Shown here in pieces: positions 52,567-63,879 of a stretch of DNA of 64,000 bases. Location of the stretch: contig CM052355.1 in assembly GCA_028551475.1 (NCBI GenBank), positions 26,005,580-26,069,579 on the forward strand. Reading direction: 5' to 3'. Position 1 is the stretch's first letter. Each line of letters opens with the position of its first letter. The translations under genes and the position numbers were made by a program. Origin of the DNA: Casuarina equisetifolia (lineage: Eukaryota > Streptophyta > Magnoliopsida > Fagales > Casuarinaceae). Under the pieces are notes generated by a model, which was given only the letters and a program-made list of their open reading frames with translations, had not been told where the DNA came from and ran no database searches.

Positions 52567-52574
52567 TTTTTATA
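52567..52574 (-). promoter_or_regulatory. TATA box of the dirigent gene
   Basis: TATAAAAA on the minus strand, 90 bp upstream of the dirigent ATG. A W-box core (GGTCAA on plus, 52605-52610) lies just upstream. Both are inferred from sequence only. Confidence 0.6.
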
Positions 52575-52619
52575 GTTAGATGAGGGAAAAATTTCGTGTT
52601 GCTTGGTCAACACATTAGC

Positions 52620-53311
52620 TTTTGTTTATATTCTTGACTAGGTCCGTCGTCTTGGACGTAACTTCAGTCGGCGATGTGTGATTATAGCAAGTGCCAACGG
52701 AGCAAGTATTAAATACTGCAAGTAGATCTCTCGAATCGTGGTTGGAAATTTGGCCGGCAGTAATGCCTTTGTGAGACGTGTACCAAACTATTGATTTTTA
52801 GTTATCTGTTTTTATGTTTGTAATTAGTCAACAAAATGTACAGAAAACTTGGGCCCAGGGCATCTAAATGCCCCAGGCCGAAACGAAGATCTCAAATCAA
52901 ACCAAAATCAATATAGAGAAGGACTATGCATTTCAGCATTTCACTGAGTCCGATGTACTATTACAAAAGCTGATTCGATCAGAAATACAGATTTGAATCT
53001 AAATATAAAATAGCAGAAGAAATTAAAAATCCTCTCATTTTCTGGAATAAATAATCTATTTCACAATAATCTGAAAATGGATAGCACAATATACTAAGAG
53101 ATGGGGAGTCTATCGTTTTGACTTAAACTATGAATATCCAGTTCATAACTTCAGCTTAAACCATAAACACTTTTTGTTGGCTGTTATTTCTGTTCCATTA
53201 GGGGTATTTGTTATAGAATGAGATTAACGGTTTTTTCTTTTTTTTTTTGAGAACATATCACAACTCAAAAGTACCCCAACTATAAGGAAAAACTTCCTAC
53301 AATGTTCATCC
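52620..53311. other. Intergenic, upstream of dirigent gene
   Basis: Dirigent promoter and AT-rich DNA. No gene or repeat recognised beyond a T-rich run at about 53231-53249. Confidence 0.5.
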
Positions 53312-53319
53312 TACAATTT

Positions 53320-53782
53320 TTTCTTATCATCACACTTTTTCTCCGCAGGGCTGGCTCTTCTGTCGCCCGTGGTTCTACGTTAGAGGCCTGAAGACTTTTG
53401 CATTTAATTTGTCTACACCGTGAGAAAGCAACACAACGCCGTAGCAGGATAATTGTTAACTAGGTAGCAGAAGTCGTAGTTAGAAACATAGCTACATCAC
53501 AAGAATGTAAAAGGAAAAAGTGTTAAAAAAGTGTGACAAAAATTTAAATTGTTTAAATTTTACTTGAGAGACATCTTTATATAAAAAATAAAAATCAAAA
53601 TTTGAAGTCAGTTTTTAAGTAAAAATGAGCTTTCAACCTATTATTAAAACGTAGATTTAAGTTCAACACTCTTTAATTTATAGACAAATTAAATGCAAAA
53701 GTCTTCAGCCCCCTAACGTAGAACTACGGGCAACAGAAGCGCCAGCCCTGCGGAGAAAACGTTTGCTGATAAGAAGAAAATT
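53320..53782. repeat. Long foldback: ~75-bp inverted repeat arms with ~265-bp loop
   Basis: Arm 53341-53415 matches the reverse complement of 53681-53755 with about five mismatches. Weaker pairing continues outward to about 53320 and 53782. Arms are GC-richer than the AT-rich loop (53417-53680). The size and structure fit a foldback or MITE-like element, or a locus producing a long hairpin RNA. Flanking duplications were not established. Overlapping short open frames on the minus strand at 53705-54054 look incidental. Confidence 0.8.
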
Positions 53783-54322
53783 ATACATCTCTCTATCAAG
53801 AAAAGGTTGACTATAACTGTAGGTGCATTGGTTTGATCCACACTTAAACGCCCTACAGGATGAAACAATTGACCTTTTGTAGGCAAATATTTTTCTTGCC
53901 ATTGCAGCTTTTTAATGCTATCAGTGCCGTTGGTCGTGGGACAAGTCCACATCATAATTTCTTCTTTGAACAGATTCCGGTCCAAATATTGACAGTAAGT
54001 AGGCATTTGAAAAATAGATAAACCATTTGGCATGAAGACAATAAATAAAGACACGACTTGAGGATAAAAACCAAGTCAATGAGTACTTAACTTAATTGAG
54101 AGCAAATTATGTTAGATAAACTTAGGAATCTACTGAAAAGTGAAAGTTATTGAATCAATTTCTTCAACCTTTTAGGGATTTCAAGGATGCCTTGGATAAA
54201 CACAAGAACAAAGTAAAAGAAAATGTATTGACTTTGATGATACTCTTTATACATTTAGTCCCTTTATATAGACTAGTGATTAATCATAGAGATAAAGCAA
54301 GGATTGGAAATCTTCATGTATT

Positions 54323-54459
54323 TTTTTTTAAATTTTTTTTTCTATTATAACTCACACACATGGGAAAGGGGAGAAAGGATTTAAATCCCTGACCATGTGG
54401 ACTCACCGATCAAGGGTCTTAACCTAGTTACCATTAGGCCAAGGGAATCCCCCCTAAAC
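54323..54459 (-). mobile_element. SINE with 11-bp target-site duplication
   Basis: On the minus strand it starts near the ggggggattccc end, has an A-box-like ttggcctaatgg and a B-box-like ggatttaaatcc, and ends in an A-rich tail, seen as T-rich 54323-54342. Direct repeats cttcatgtatt flank it at 54312-54322 and 54460-54470. About 137 bp. Confidence 0.75.
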
Positions 54460-54839
54460 CTTCATGTATTGCAGTGTTGCCAAAATTCTCTTGAAATCTT
54501 TTGGGGAAGTTTCCATTTCTTGCTTGGAGATTTTGAAATAGACTCTTCTTCTTTCCTTCTTTGGTCGGCAATGATGGAGGCAAATTCCTTTACGTAGGAT
54601 TGTTACCTATTTTGCTGTAGTTTGAATTCGTGGTAGGTGCAAGCTTCTCAGGTTTCCAAATGTTGGTCAGTAGAGAGAGATGAAAGATTGTGGCACTCTT
54701 AGGATGAAGATGATATCAAGACCTGATGTGGTTTATTCCTACAAAGTACTTGCTAGTTGTGTTGTGGATGATAAAAATAGGGTGACCTGGACTATGTCCT
54801 CATGCGAGTTTGTATCTAAGTTTATTTTCTAACATCCCC

Positions 54840-55920
54840 CCGTAAATGGATGCATTGAGATGTACAATGAGCTTGTTTTGAGGAGACTTCATCCAAGTGG
54901 TAGAAAGTCCCTTTGTAAAAATGCATGTAGGTTGGTCAATAGAAGAAATAAATGGACAAAAATTTGTTTATTTTCAACATGTTCATCAATAAAGTGGAAA
55001 TCAATCTTTATATGCTTAGTTCATGCATGAAAAATAGAGTTAGCCATTAGATATAAAGGAGAAAGATTGTCACACCATAAAGTAGGTGGATGAGATAATT
55101 TAATGTTAAGTTTCGTAAGTAAGGTTTCAATTGAAATTAATTCAGCTATTATGTTGACAAGAGTTTTAAATTTTGCTACAATGCTAGATTGAGCAACCAT
55201 TTTTTGTTTTCAAGAATTTAAGGAGATAAAGTTGTTTCTAAGGAAGATGTAGAAACCTTCACTGGAGCAATAGTTATCACACTCTCCAACCCATCCAGTA
55301 TTAGAATATGCATGGAGGGTGGTTGTATTACTGGTTGTGAAGTTTAAGCCTTAGGAAGGAGCATTAGCAAGAAAACGAATTATGCACTTGACACTTTGTT
55401 AGTGAGTAATGGTTAGGGCATGCATGTACTAACATATTGTGTTGATTGTGTAAGTAATATTAGATTAGGTGTGAGATATTGGAGAGCACCCATAATACTT
55501 TTATAATGTGTGAGATCAAAAAGTAGTTTACCATCATGAATGGATGGTGGGTGTGTAGTGAAGCATGGAGTGGCTACTCCATGTACTACACCTATATTGG
55601 CATAGTAATGATCTTGTGAGCGAATCTGGCTGGGTGTAATAAGAGACATTTGGAGGTTTTTTTGCCTTCGATGCCAAGGAAATAATGGAGCTCCCCAACA
55701 TCCTTAATGTCGAACTCATTTTGTAATCATTGGGGAAGTTGAGATATTGAAGTATTAGGAGTGCTAGTGAGGATTATGTCACCAACGTAGACAAAAAAGA
55801 AAGTGTTGTATATGGATGTGTGTTGCAAGAAAAGGGAGGTATTGACTCGAAAAGCATGAAAACCAAGGCTTTGTGAAAATTGGTTTAGTTAGTGGTGCCA
55901 TGCACGAGGGGTTTGTTTGA
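54840..55920 (-). mobile_element. Ty1/Copia pol remnant (RT end and RNase H), decayed
   Basis: Reading the minus strand downward from 55920, broken frames show an RT active-site-like FVYVGD (near 55785), a LGIEG-like block, HYKSIMGALQYLT (near 55490), CDN-like and QSSIVAKFKTL-like RNase H blocks (55130-55330), and a KHIKIDFHF...EHV segment near 54990. Stops and frameshifts are frequent and no LTR pair was found. It is an inactive fragment. Confidence 0.7.
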
Positions 55921-56101
55921 GACTATAAAGTGAGTGTCATAAATAACATACACGAATGGGTCAAGTTGGGTCAACAAAGTCTTGCAGTCGAGACATAAAC
56001 TTTTTCTTCGAGATTGCCGGGAAGGAAGACATTTTTTATGTCTGATTATTTGATAATCCATTTCCTTTAAAAAACAAAAAAACAAATAATAGTAGTTCTC
56101 A

Positions 56102-56341
56102 CTATTTCGAAAAAACCGTTTGGCGGAGGCTGTGTTTTGCTCTTAAACCATCCTTGTCTAATCTGGTGGCAAAATCTGGTTTAAGCCTTAGTAGTTGGCC
56201 AACCATATCTGCAATGTGCAGGACAGTCTCATGGCTTAGTGTCACTGTGCCTTTCTCAAGTATGAGAGAGTCCTCTTGAAGTAATTTTCGCAGCCCATCG
56301 ACGTTTCCTCCTCGCACTGCCTCCAACAACCTGGGACCCAT
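56102..56341 (-). pseudogene. Ankyrin-repeat protein gene fragment (ITN1/ACD6/BDA1-like)
   Basis: The minus-strand frame opens MGPRLLEAVRGGNVDGLRKL, a typical start of plant ankyrin membrane proteins. It reaches ETVLHIA and then jumps to LLRLKPDFATRLDKDG. About 11 residues of the ankyrin repeat (the usual AGHVDFVKE-type stretch) are missing in frame. After DKDG the similarity ends, and the frame stops within about 15 codons. No further ankyrin repeats or membrane domain were found downstream on this strand. I read it as a truncated, probably nonfunctional duplicate. A short first exon of a diverged gene is possible but less likely. Confidence 0.65.
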
Positions 56342-57083
56342 TTCTTGTATGGAAAAAAGAATCATCAAAATATAAACAAAACAAGCGTTGGAATGTGGAA
56401 AAGAAGATCGATTTAGTCCGGCAGGTACAATAACATCTTGGTTTCTTCAAGCTCGCTATTTTTCTGTTGTGGCTCTGTTTCCGACGATGACATATTTTTC
56501 TTGGTCAATAAACAAGTTGTAATTCAGAATTGTGTTGCTTTCTATGCAGTAGACGTACTTAACGCACGTCGAACTAAAATTCACATGAGTGTTTGGAGAA
56601 TGACGAAAAGCAATAACGAGAAAGTAAATGTACTTTCAAAGAACACTGAAGATTTCATCTGTTTACATTCCCCTCCCCCCTCCCCCGCCCGTCGGAGCTC
56701 TCATTGTGATTATTGACTTGAGCAACAAGGAGCAAAAGCCTCTTGTAACCAATAGGTAGAGTTTACATTCGATTTTTACAGATATCATAAAAGAAAATTA
56801 AAGGCTAAAAAGGAGGTCTATTTATTTCTAAACCCGGAGGAATCGGGTCCATTGCTTTAAATAAACTGCACCATTCTAGGCAGTCAAGTCCGGCAGCGCA
56901 TGTGATAATTCTGACTACTTACGAACCGTTTATTGGCACGCCTCAAAATCGGTTAAACAAATCACAGAAGGATGAAACGCAGTCTAGCCTTTCAGAGTCG
57001 CGCCACATATGCAGTCCTATGAGAGCCATGCAATTGCTCAATCACTTGAGCCGTAGTGTTTAATATTTATCACGAAATAGTGT

Positions 57084-58243
57084 TTAATATTTATCAAGTA
57101 AAGATACAAGGGCCTGATAGACTTCGGTATCATTAACATGGCCTTCTTGGCAGCTGCTCATCACGACAACATTCTTCATTCTTCCTCCCAAGCTTGAGAT
57201 TTCTGCCCTCATTAACATCAAATGGAGGGCGTCGAGTGCTTGTCGCAGATCAGATAGAAACCCAGGATTATAATCGCAACAGAGAGACGCTCGAATTGAA
57301 TAAGGGCCTCCATTAATTTGATCATGCCGTTCAACTATTACTTCATCAAAGTCCATTGGTATAACCAGTCCATCACTGGCTTCTGTTGCTATCCTCTTTA
57401 GTTCCTTTAAGTGACTGATTACTTCAGCAAGTAATGATGCTTTGTCCATCTATGAAGTTCATATTAGACATTCAGCTATCCAATATCAAACACATAACAA
57501 GCAATAAATCAACTACCTTAGTGTTGTACTTATGCATAATGTTAACAACTTATCATATTTTGAAACTACTGATGCACTCAAGACCCCAACTAGAAGGAGA
57601 ATTAAATGGGAATATGGAAGTATAAGAAATCCAGCTCTTCCACAACCAAAGAGTCTATTTACATGGTTTGATTTCATTTCATTGCATAGGAAATCATACA
57701 TGTTATTCAAGTCAATGAATAGAAACAATTATAACCTACTATATGCATATAAAAGAACAATCAAAAGCCTTGAACTTGTTCAAGCATATCAGCATAATTT
57801 TTCTTACTTCATTAAACCTAGCACATATGCAAAAACATTCAAACTTCACACCCAATTCTCTCAATTTCTATTCAGTGGTAACATAAAAACAGCATTAGTT
57901 ATAAACCACAGCTTGAATATTGTCAACAAAGTAATAATAACATAACCTTCTTAGCTCCTGGTACTAACCCCCGACGCGTTTCAAGATGAATGTTAATCCT
58001 GGCTCTCCGCCGTCTCTCTGCCTGGCAATGGCTCCTCAAGGCAGCAACCGTTCTCTTCACAGAACCAATTTTGCGCTCCAACTTCACTGGAGCCTTGACA
58101 AGCTCTGTTCTCACTCCATCCAAAACCAAAGATGGTGATGGAGCAGACCCAATGGTTGTCATGGCGTAATTCACCAAAAACTCATCCTTTGTACCATCAG
58201 AACCGAAGTTTATGGTGCTTGAACTACAAGAAAAGGGCTCCAT
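57084..58243 (-). CDS. bHLH transcription factor (bHLH30/51/106/107/131-type clade)
   Basis: Two exons on the minus strand, 58243-57947 (99 codons) and 57449-57084 (121 codons plus stop). The phase-0 GT-AG intron (497 bp) lies between GAKK and MDKASLL, in the HLH loop where this clade has its intron. The product is a 220-aa nuclear factor. The basic region keeps the H5-E9-R13 E-box triad (H72, E76, R80). Helix 2 is MDKASLLAEVISHLKELK. It is followed by the clade-typical LIPMDFDEV and an ACT-like C-terminal region (YSIRASLCCDYNPGFLSDLR, LMRAEISSLGGRMKNV). Residue 90, position 23 of the bHLH numbering, is Arg instead of the near-invariant Leu (HLETRRGLVP). The start codon is the first ATG; upstream in-frame codons are non-ATG. 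DNA binding or dimerisation may be altered. Frame and splice sites are intact. Confidence 0.88.
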
Positions 58244-58253
58244 CACTAGCAAA

Positions 58254-60503
58254 GCAATAAAAGGTGTGAATGGAATGTTGTTAGTTTTGGTTAATTTGGG
58301 GGGTGAGACAAGAAAGATGGGGTTGTTGCAGTGGATGTGACTTCAATTATGCAAGGAAGGAAGACAAATGGGGTGGTATTTAAAGGAAAATTTTCACCAA
58401 TTTCTCCATTGTCGTGCTAGGTTCCGACAGGTTGAAAACCCTAAGTTAAGAAGATATGAGAAGCAACAAGTTTTGGCTTTGATAGTGGTTGGTTTGAAAA
58501 ACTTACGGCACAATTTCTTTCTTGAAAAGACAAAACTTTTTAATAAAAATTCAAGATGTCAATCTTTTCCTTTTTATAAAAAGCACTCATTTGTTTATCA
58601 TTTTCTCTACTTTTCCTTTCATTCAATTGGCAAAGTACTTTCATTTCTATAATCATTTTTTTTTAAATAAAAGTTGTTACACATTACTAATATATTGGTC
58701 TAATGTTTTCATTCCCTTAACAGATATATTTAAAAAGAGAGAAGGTTGAGTAATCTCTAATAAGATTATTGTAATATTTGTTACGGTTTCTTCAATATGC
58801 AACCCACTTTTTTTTAACCTTTCTTTTGAAAGCTTGCATTTTGGAAATCTATGTCATTTTTTTCTTTTTAGGAAAAGTCAGATATAATGATTAATCGATT
58901 ACATGTTATCAAACAATCGTTAAGTTTTTTTCAAAGTATGCCAATTAAGCGCTAAGGGGCATATCTAAATACATATTTTTCGAATTGACTAACCCTCCTG
59001 CCGTCAAAACAACATATCTTTAGGGGGGGAAAGGTAACTTGAGGAGTGGTCGTAATAGAAGGGATACTGTCAAAAGACTAGATTAGGATATTTGTTAGGG
59101 TTAGAGCTGCCAAACTTCTCTTTTAGGGATTTGATAGCTCAATGTTTTTTTTAATTCAAGTTTTAATGAGCCAGCTCATCGTTTTAAAAAGCCGGGGTCT
59201 CCTACCAACCCCATTAATCAACAAAAGAATTGTAAATAAACTCTTATACTGGAAAAATTAAAGCCTTAATTAAACTACCCCACTAAATACACAATTTTAA
59301 TGGCTGTGGAGATTCTGCCATGTCATATTTCACCTTTGAAGTGGTCCTTGGTTTTCCACTAGAGCAACTTTCAAATATAAAATCTATCGTCCTAGAGTGG
59401 GTTCTTCGTCTATTTGGCTACCTCCTAGAGAATAGGTCCACTCTACTCCTCAAAACTATGCCTCAACATTCAAAGCCACATAATTTTCCTTTAAAAAATG
59501 TAACCTTTATTTCGCAATGTGATGGAGATGGGTCTACTGTTTCCATGAAGGAAGAATAAACGATTTCAGTTGCTTAAAGTTCAAACAATCTAGAAAGATA
59601 AGGACTGAGGCATTAAAAAGAAAGGCATGGTAAAGGAAGGTAGGTGATAAAGTTTTTTTTGAATTTTATTCTCCTTGATTACCCAATGAGCATTTTAAAC
59701 TCCTAAACTCATGGAGTAGAACAAACAAATGACGAGACAACTATGTACCATGCTCAGCATGGGTACAAATTCAAGTATTGGGATTTTTGTTGGTATGATC
59801 ACTAGGAGAATCTATCAACCTAAAAGGGTATGAATTTTTGCCACTAATAATTACAAATTTGATGGTTCTTTTGAAAATTAAATATCTTTTTCTTTGTCTT
59901 GAAAAATATTACTATGTTCAAAGTAGGATCTTTTGTTGTTTTATTCTAATGTTTTTTGGTAGGATATGTTATGAATTTATTTGGATCATAGAACAAAAAG
60001 CACATCCATTTTAAATAATATTAAGAATTTCACATAATCTTGAATATACTAAATATATATTCAAAGATTAGTGATTCTCTTAATAATTGGAAGATTTCCT
60101 GTATTTACCATTAAAAATTTCCTCCCTTCAAAGGTTTTTTTTTTGTCAATATAAAAATTTACTAAATGTCATAGTATACGTAAGGTTTTACAAAATTACA
60201 TACTTATAATTAAATTGAGGAAAATCTTGACTCAGAAATTGACATTTTGTCTTTATTTCTAATTTTGATTTCATACTTAATAAGATACATATTTAGTTTA
60301 CTACTATGTTTTACGACATTAAGAAATTACAAATCAAGAAAAAAATCATAAATGAATTACTTATTTGTAGGACAAAAAGTTTTATAGTCATCCGAAAATA
60401 ATTATTGAAAAGGTATAGTGTCAATATATTATACAGCAGACAAGAAGCCTAAAACCAATCCGACAAAATGGTGAGAGAACCCCTGACTTAGTTTCTTTAT
60501 GCT
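58254..60503. other. AT-rich intergenic region upstream of the bHLH gene
   Basis: Includes the bHLH promoter. Otherwise there are AT-rich stretches with short open frames, and no gene recognised. A few broken frames near 59300-59800 read weakly like protein but could not be assigned. Confidence 0.5.
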
Positions 60504-60696
60504 CCGGAGGTACACTCATTAACATGACAGCATCGATCAAAATGCCATCTGCCTTTTTTGTAGGAGTCCATTAGTAGTCAAAGGAGCAAGGTTTTGCATT
60601 CCAGAGGTACACTCATTAACATGACAGCATCGATCAAAATTGTATCTGGCTTTTTTGTAGGAGTCCATTAGTAGTCAGAGGAGCAAGGTTTTGCAT
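60504..60696. repeat. 97-bp direct tandem duplication
   Basis: Two adjacent copies, 60504-60600 and 60601-60696, differ at only a few positions. Both contain acactcattaacatgacag and tagtagtca(a/g)aggagcaagg. This implies a recent local duplication. No coding role recognised. Confidence 0.9.
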
Positions 60697-60839
60697 ACTG
60701 CCAATTTGGTTTTCTACCCCAAAGCACGAGGAAACCTCATGTTGCATTAAGTTCTTGATGATCTTTGTCTGCGTGGCTATAGAAACAATTAGAAACCTAA
60801 GTTGAGGATGTACCACCTAAAACTTTTTAAATGATTTAA

Positions 60840-61110
60840 TATTTTAGCTAAAGAGTTTGAAGAAACTGTTGGATGTCCAAAAGCTAAGCTTAATGTAAAC
60901 TCTTACAATCTTTGAACGGAGCCGTCCACACATGATTTAACGTGAAGGAAACTCATTTAGAGGAACATAAAGGATTGGAAGAGGTAGAGTGATTTTCCTC
61001 ATAGTAATGAAGGTTGTTTACAGAGGTGTATGGTTTGTAAGAAAATTGGACATATTGAGAAAAATCGTTGGTTTAGGTAAACCTTTCATGTGTCAATTGT
61101 AAGAGTTTGG
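60840..61110 (+). mobile_element. Copia-like gag remnant with degenerate zinc knuckle
   Basis: The plus-strand translation around 61025-61080 reads RCMVCKKIGHIEKNR. This is a CX2CX4HX4C zinc knuckle in which the last Cys is replaced by Arg, a single-base change from TGT to CGT. Upstream sequence is broken and only loosely gag-like. Inactive fragment, assigned from the knuckle alone. Confidence 0.5.
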
Positions 61111-62160
61111 TCATAGAAAGAATAATTAGTAATTTAATTTTTCTAAACATACAAGTAAAGTATTAAGTTAAGATATTGGTGACTAGAGACAATCATTATT
61201 TAATGTCTCTTTATTTCGAGTGTAGGTCATACTATGAATGATGAGATGGAGCAATTAGACAAAGATCTCGAGAATCTAGTTTGTAGCTAATGATGTGATT
61301 TCGGTCTTCTTGCGCAGTGATCGTGAGTGGGAAGCCTTCCCTCTGCGAAATGGTGCGTTCTAGTGTTTGAAGCAGTGCGTATCATTGAGCTGGATTTTAG
61401 TGGGCCCAGTCATACAGCTTGTTTCTTAGATTGGATCATCACTCTCTTGTGTAGTTATTGGCCTACTGTGACTGGACTGGGTTGATCTGAGCTTGAACTG
61501 AGCTTGATTTTTCTGGTTTAAGCACCTTAAATAAAAAAATTTTAATATATTTTTAGAATATTTTTTGAGTAAGTAATCACATGGTCATATTAATTGTAAC
61601 ATGTATTTAACAACTGAATAATTTTTTTTACGATACATTTTATATAATGAGCTCCTAGTCATATTAAAATACTCTTGGAATATTTATTTTTTCTGTTATC
61701 AAGACATTATTATAGTCCTTAATTCAACAGATTCAACACTTTATTTGCATTTGATTCAACTTAAAGCAATTTGAGGGAAGATGAAATAGGCAATTAAGAC
61801 ATTATTTTGTATAATTGATGTTTGCAATACCAAAAAGGAAGGGGTAAAGATTGAGAACAAAATATACAAGGACGCTTGTCTTTGAATATGGTGCTCGTAA
61901 GAAAATCCAAAAAATTAAGATCAAGAATTTAGACATGTTTAAATAGCATGGTACCCCAAATGTGAGATCTTTTATTTTGTATACTGTTTGGCAATCGTAC
62001 TTGTGGTATTTTTTGACAGCATGTAGAAGGCACTAAATCCAATTTGAAACTGATAACACTTATTATAATAAAAAAAGAAAATGGAGTATCAAGGTATGGT
62101 AATGAACAAAAGAAAAGGTAAATGAAGAGAAATGATATGCGTTGAATAAAAAAAAAATCT
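61111..62160. other. AT-rich interval, no gene recognised
   Basis: Short open frames only. Possibly decayed retroelement sequence, given the gag-like fragment to the left, but no domain was identified. Confidence 0.45.
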
Positions 62161-63805
62161 ATGTTTGTGATAAGCAATTGGTATAAGCAAGTATATAAAT
62201 ATTTGCAATAAGGATAGTTAGCATTCTACTAAGTTATAGATTTTTGTGGTTTAAATTTTTGTATGTTTATGATAAGCAACCAGTGTAAACATGTATATAA
62301 ATATGCCTTGTCTTGTTGGAATAATTGAGAAAAAAGAGAAAATTTTCTATAGTATAGCTCCAACTTATCTTGTTTTTTTTTTTCCTATTTTATCAAGAAA
62401 GTTAAAGGAATTCTTTTTTATTATAGATGATATGCTTTGAATTGGCATAGATATTGTTCTAACATTCAAATATTTTCAATTCTCTTGGAAATAAAAGTAA
62501 TTATAAAATCAAATTAAGAAATATATATATGACACTTCACTATGAAACTTCTAAAGAATGCTTTAAATTCATCTCCTTTTCTTTCTTCCTCCCCCCACAC
62601 ACCCACCCCCCTCGGTTCTTTTATATAGGGCCTCAACTTGAAGTGTGCCAGAAGAAAATTGCATTTCAATCCAGGTTCAATTTTAAACTGACAAATCCTC
62701 AAAGGAAACCATCAACTCATGATCGAGGATAAGGAGACTCATTTGAGCAGGTATACAAGGGAAAGAGGAAAAGGTAAAAACGCAAGTAGAGGAGGCAAAG
62801 ATGTAGGCAGCTACCATAGGAAATCAAGTGATGAAGGCTGTTCCACGAAGATGAATGAATGCTTGTCAAACAGGGGACACACACACATAGGAAGCCTTCA
62901 TATGTCCATGATAAGAGTTTGGTCACTTGCATCAAGATTGTCAATCGAAGAGTAATCAATAAGGGTGAAGGAAGCTTATATTTTATGCTTGCCAACGTGT
63001 TTCGAGAAAGAAAGATGAGATACGAGACTAGGACAGCGGTTTTAACTACTCGGATTTTTCCTTTAATACCCCATTGAAGATAGAAAACGGTTCAGTCGCA
63101 ACTAAGAGAAGCGTATGCAGTTCAAGAACAACAGGTTAATGGGGAGAATGAGAAAGAAAGAAAGAAAAAAAAACAAATTTAGCAAACAGGTTTAGCTATT
63201 TACGATGTGCTGATTGAAATTAAGTTTTCCATGTGTGTGATCTGAACAAGATGTAAACAAGTTTATAAAGTTGCTTGTACTGCTGGAACAATTAAGTAAA
63301 AGAGTTAATCTGATATCGCAGCTCTCATCAACATTTTACTTTAGTTTCTCGAGAAAATTTCAGGGATTTTTTTTTCGGTCATAAGAGATGATTTCTCTTG
63401 TTTGGTCATTATGTTTTTTTATTTTTTGTTGGAATACACGGCCAACAAAAATGATCCGCTTGCTTATGCTTTTAAATCTCATTGTGGACACTTGCCTGTT
63501 GGCTATAAGAAATGGCATGACTAGATATATTATAGTCAAGCAATTGAAGATGAAACAGAGCTGAAATTTTTCTGTTCAGAAGCAAATAACAGATATCTTA
63601 ACAAGAGGTTACTGAAGAAAAAATTCCAGTAACTAAGAGAAATATTAGGAATTGATAAAGAACACGTTAAGCGCAAAAATGTTGTCCTTCAACTGCTACA
63701 TAAAGTTACTATTAGTTTGCAACAAGCATAGGTAGCATTCTACTCAGGTGCTGGAACAATTGAGAGAGAAAAAAAAAATTCTAATTTTGCAATTCCAACC
63801 TCCCT
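62160..63805. repeat. LTR-like noncoding sequence with recurring blocks
   Basis: Related blocks recur: (g/a)tttgtgataagcaa-type strings with gtatataaatat at about 62165 and 62262, and (g/c)tggaa(c/t)aatt(g/a)ag blocks at about 62316, 63280 and 63750. A gag-like Arg/Gly/Lys-rich open stretch lies at about 62719-62830. The interval borders a Copia RNase H end at 63880 onward. It may be its LTR plus further debris, but LTR boundaries could not be set. Confidence 0.4.
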
Positions 63806-63879
63806 TTTACGGCACATATTTAAACAAATAGTAACCAACAACCAAAAAAACATATTAGTCTAACACAAGAAGTAGAGCT

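Noticed and set aside
57532-57945. 137-codon plus-strand frame in the bHLH intron
   Set aside because: It lies antisense within the intron, has low-complexity composition and matches no family.
59320-59559. 79-codon plus-strand frame
   Set aside because: Readable as protein-like but matches no family I know, and neighbouring sequence is broken in all frames. Support is insufficient.
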